Shown piece after piece: positions 5,724 to 7,339 of a DNA stretch of 7,339 bases (within the stretch, counting starts at the first letter, position 1; every line of letters begins with the position of its first letter). The translations under genes and the position numbers were made by a program. The stretch is from contig VBGU01000056.1 in NCBI GenBank assembly GCA_005881085.1, positions 1 to 7,339 of the forward strand, in the 5' to 3' direction. The stretch is from Chloroflexota bacterium. Lineage in GTDB: Bacteria; Chloroflexota; Limnocylindria; P2-11E. A model generated the notes under the pieces. The model searched no databases, was not told where the DNA came from, and saw only the letters and a list, made by a program, of their open reading frames with translations.

Positions 5724-6496
5724 GCGAGGAGATCCGCACCGAGCGCCGCGGGAGCGCGCTCTGGATCCGCGTCGAGCGCCCCGCCGCGCGGAACGCGATG
5801 ACCTTCGCGATGTACGACCACATCGCCGCGCTCTGCCGCGATGCAAACGCCGATACGTCGGTGAAGGCCGTCGTGCTGACCGGCTCGGGCGAGGCCTTCG
5901 TCGCGGGCACCGACATCGGGCAGTTCGTCGACTTCAAGAAAGCGTCGCAGGCGCTCGAGTACGAGCGCCGCATGGACGCGTGGCTCGGCGCGATCGAAGA
6001 CGTCCGCGTGCCCACCATCGCGGCGCTCCGCGGCCCCGTCGTCGGCGGCGGTCTCGCGATCGCGGCGGCGTGCGACCTTCGCATCGCTGCGCCCTCCGCG
6101 CGATTCGGCGTCCCGGTCGCCCGAACGCTCGGGAACTGCTTCTCCGCTGCGAACCTCGTCCGTCTCGCCGCGCTCGTGGGTCTCGGCCGGGTGAAGGAAC
6201 TGGTGCTGACGGCGCGTCTCATCGACGCGCAGGAGGCGCGCGCGATGGGACTGGTCTCGGAGGTCGTCGCGGGCGAGGAGGCGCTCGACGGACGCGTGGA
6301 CGAGCTCGTCGAGCAGCTCGCGTCGTACGCCCCCCTGACTTTGCACGCGACGAAAGAGATGGTTCGACGGATCCGGGCGCGGATGATGCCCGACGAGGCG
6401 TCCGATCTGGTGGCGCTCTGCTACACGAGTGCCGATTTCCGCGAGGGCGTGACGGCCTTCATCGAGCGTCGCAAGCCGGTGTGGAGCGGGCGGTGA
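5720..6496 (+). CDS. Enoyl-CoA hydratase/isomerase (crotonase) superfamily protein lacking both hydratase glutamates
   Basis: This 258-residue protein starts at an ATG sharing ATGA with the CoA-transferase stop. It shows the crotonase fold: ERPAARNAMTFAMYD (19-33), the first oxyanion-hole strand GEAFVAGTDIGQF (57-69), the second oxyanion-hole loop GPVVGGGLAIAAACDLRIA (105-123), ARFGVPVARTLGN (127-139), and the C-terminal LTARLIDAQEARAMGLVSEV (163-182). Compared by memory with rat mitochondrial enoyl-CoA hydratase, the catalytic Glu144 position (GGGCEL) is Ala113 here and the Glu164 position (QPE) is Val133. The acyl-CoA-binding and oxyanion features are kept, so it probably binds an acyl-CoA but need not hydrate it; an isomerase, lyase or other crotonase chemistry is possible. 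Tight coupling to the CoA-transferase suggests successive steps on one substrate. Confidence 0.9.
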   Translation: MSEEIRTERRGSALWIRVERPAARNAMTFAMYDHIAALCRDANADTSVKAVVLTGSGEAFVAGTDIGQFVDFKKASQALEYERRMDAWLGAIEDVRVPTIAALRGPVVGGGLAIAAACDLRIAAPSARFGVPVARTLGNCFSAANLVRLAALVGLGRVKELVLTARLIDAQEARAMGLVSEVVAGEEALDGRVDELVEQLASYAPLTLHATKEMVRRIRARMMPDEASDLVALCYTSADFREGVTAFIERRKPVWSGR

Positions 6497-6981
6497 CCCG
6501 CTATCACGAGTCGCAGCGCTTCCATGGCGCGATCCTTGGTCTGCTCGTCGCGGCCTTCGTCGTCGTCGCGGTTGTGACGATCGTCGAGGTGGTCGCGGGC
6601 CGGCCCGCCGAGGTCTGGCTCATCGTCGTCGGGCCGCTCGTCGTCCTCGTCGTGGCGGTGCTCTTGTCGCTCTCGCACCTCGACGTCGACGTCACGGACG
6701 AAGGTGTGACTATCGCGTTCCGCTACGTGTGGCCGGCGCGCCGCATCGGGTTCTCCGAGATCGTCGGCCTCGAGGTCCGTCGCTACGACCCGCTCCTCGA
6801 GTACGGCGGTTGGGGCGTGCGCCTCGGCCCGAAGGGCTGGGGCTACATGACGAGTGGCAACGAGGGCGTGCAGCTGCGGCTGCGCAAGGGCCTTCCGGTG
6901 CTCATCGGATCGGCCCAGCCGCGAGAGCTCGAGGCCGCGATCCGCGCCGGCATGGAGCGGAGATCAGGCGATGAGCGATAG
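6493..6981 (+). CDS. Small membrane protein with PH-like domain
   Basis: This 162-residue protein has two hydrophobic helices (about residues 12-33 and 41-61) joined by a short loop, then a soluble domain of about 100 residues. That domain runs from DVDVTDEGVTIAFRYVWPAR (64-83) through RIGFSEIVGLEVRRYDP (84-100) to GVQLRLRKGLPVLIGSAQPR (125-144) and a final amphipathic helix (ELEAAIRAGMERR, 145-157). Alternating strands followed by a C-terminal helix, and the VLIGSAQPRELEAAI ending, are typical of bacterial PH-like domains; this is recognition by pattern only. GTG 6493 shares GTGA with the crotonase stop and has GGAG (6483-6486) six bases upstream. An in-frame GTG at 6481 would add four residues. 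The function is unknown, and any link to the CoA genes rests only on translational coupling. Confidence 0.78.
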   Translation: MTRYHESQRFHGAILGLLVAAFVVVAVVTIVEVVAGRPAEVWLIVVGPLVVLVVAVLLSLSHLDVDVTDEGVTIAFRYVWPARRIGFSEIVGLEVRRYDPLLEYGGWGVRLGPKGWGYMTSGNEGVQLRLRKGLPVLIGSAQPRELEAAIRAGMERRSGDER

Positions 6982-7339
6982 GCCCGAGGACGGAACACCG
7001 GCGCTTCGGAAGATGCTGCTGTCTGCAAGGCCGTCGGACTTTGGGCTGGCTCCTTCATCCGCGCTGCCCCGAGTCTGGGCCGCGATGCTCGAGCTGCGGT
7101 TCGGAGACAGCATCGCGTCGCTCGTCGCGGTCGCCGAAGGCTCAACCAGCCTCTACCTGACCACCGGCGGCGGGATCATCGGCGGCGGCGAACACGAACC
7201 GGTTCGCAAAGAGAATCGTAAGTTTCTCGAGCACATTGAAAAGACTCTCGAGATGTTCGTTCCGATCGACGCGCCGCTCGCCGTTCTCCAAGGATCAGTG
7301 GCGTTCGCTGTGCTCACCTACGAGGGGTTGCGCGGCGCT
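6971..7339 (+). CDS. Unrecognised protein, 3' truncated by window edge
   Basis: An ATG at 6971 opens a frame with no stop to the end of the window (123 codons visible). It overlaps the preceding gene by 11 bases, and GGAG (6959-6962) lies 8 bases upstream. The N-terminus is polar (MSDRPEDGTPALRKMLLSAR), with no signal peptide or membrane helix, so the visible part looks cytosolic. The most distinctive segment is SLYLTTGGGIIGGGEHEPVR (60-79), a strand followed by a glycine-rich turn and a charged segment, then a helical region KENRKFLEHIEKTLEMF (80-96). Codon choice matches its neighbours and the frame follows the same G/C bias, so I take it as real. I cannot assign a family. Confidence 0.72.
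   Translation, partial: MSDRPEDGTPALRKMLLSARPSDFGLAPSSALPRVWAAMLELRFGDSIASLVAVAEGSTSLYLTTGGGIIGGGEHEPVRKENRKFLEHIEKTLEMFVPIDAPLAVLQGSVAFAVLTYEGLRGA

Noticed and set aside
5050..6492. Very long + strand frame leading into the small membrane protein
   Set aside because: The upstream part is Ser/Arg-rich shadow translation of the CoA-transferase and crotonase genes; only the segment from GTG 6493 has protein-like composition and a ribosome-binding site.

Overview
The window is a G+C-rich bacterial chromosome segment, densely coded and entirely on the + strand. It holds nine genes: a transketolase truncated at the left edge, seven complete genes, and one gene running off the right edge. I see no RNA gene, mobile element, CRISPR array or clear terminator. 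The high G+C, frequent GTG starts, start codons close behind TAGCCT boxes, and the lemA-htpX pair would suit Chloroflexota (for example Limnocylindria-like soil or freshwater lineages) or a deep-branching actinobacterium. This assignment is a low-confidence inference because there is no marker gene.

Layout. At 1-552 is the C-terminal third of a transketolase. At 555-1976, two bases later, is a secreted TolB/WD40-like beta-propeller protein with a cysteine-rich tail. At 2013-2573 is a LemA-family membrane-anchored coiled-coil protein, and at 2597-3520 an HtpX/M48 membrane metalloprotease. This is a widespread gene pair, and here each gene has its own short intergenic region carrying TAGCCT boxes. 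At 3559-4530 (possibly from a CTG at 3517) is a membrane-anchored or secreted protein that is almost wholly a seven-repeat, YCF48/BNR-like beta-propeller. At 4524-5723 is a class III (CaiB/BaiF) CoA-transferase, at 5720-6496 a crotonase-fold protein lacking both canonical hydratase glutamates, at 6493-6981 a small two-helix membrane protein with a PH-like domain, and from 6971 to the end an unrecognised protein.

How the genes may work together. From 3559 onward every junction overlaps (7, 4, 4 and 11 bases), so those five genes look like one translationally coupled unit. The CoA-transferase and crotonase homologue probably act on a shared acyl-CoA, but the substrate cannot be read from sequence. 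LemA and HtpX form an envelope quality-control pair, here flanked on both sides by predicted extracytoplasmic propellers. The features most worth a second look are the CTAGC repeats spaced exactly 11 bp apart before lemA and htpX, the crotonase with replaced catalytic residues, and the regular 39-residue seven-repeat propeller. Most of the window is otherwise ordinary housekeeping and accessory metabolism; I do not see a clear novel defence or mobile system.
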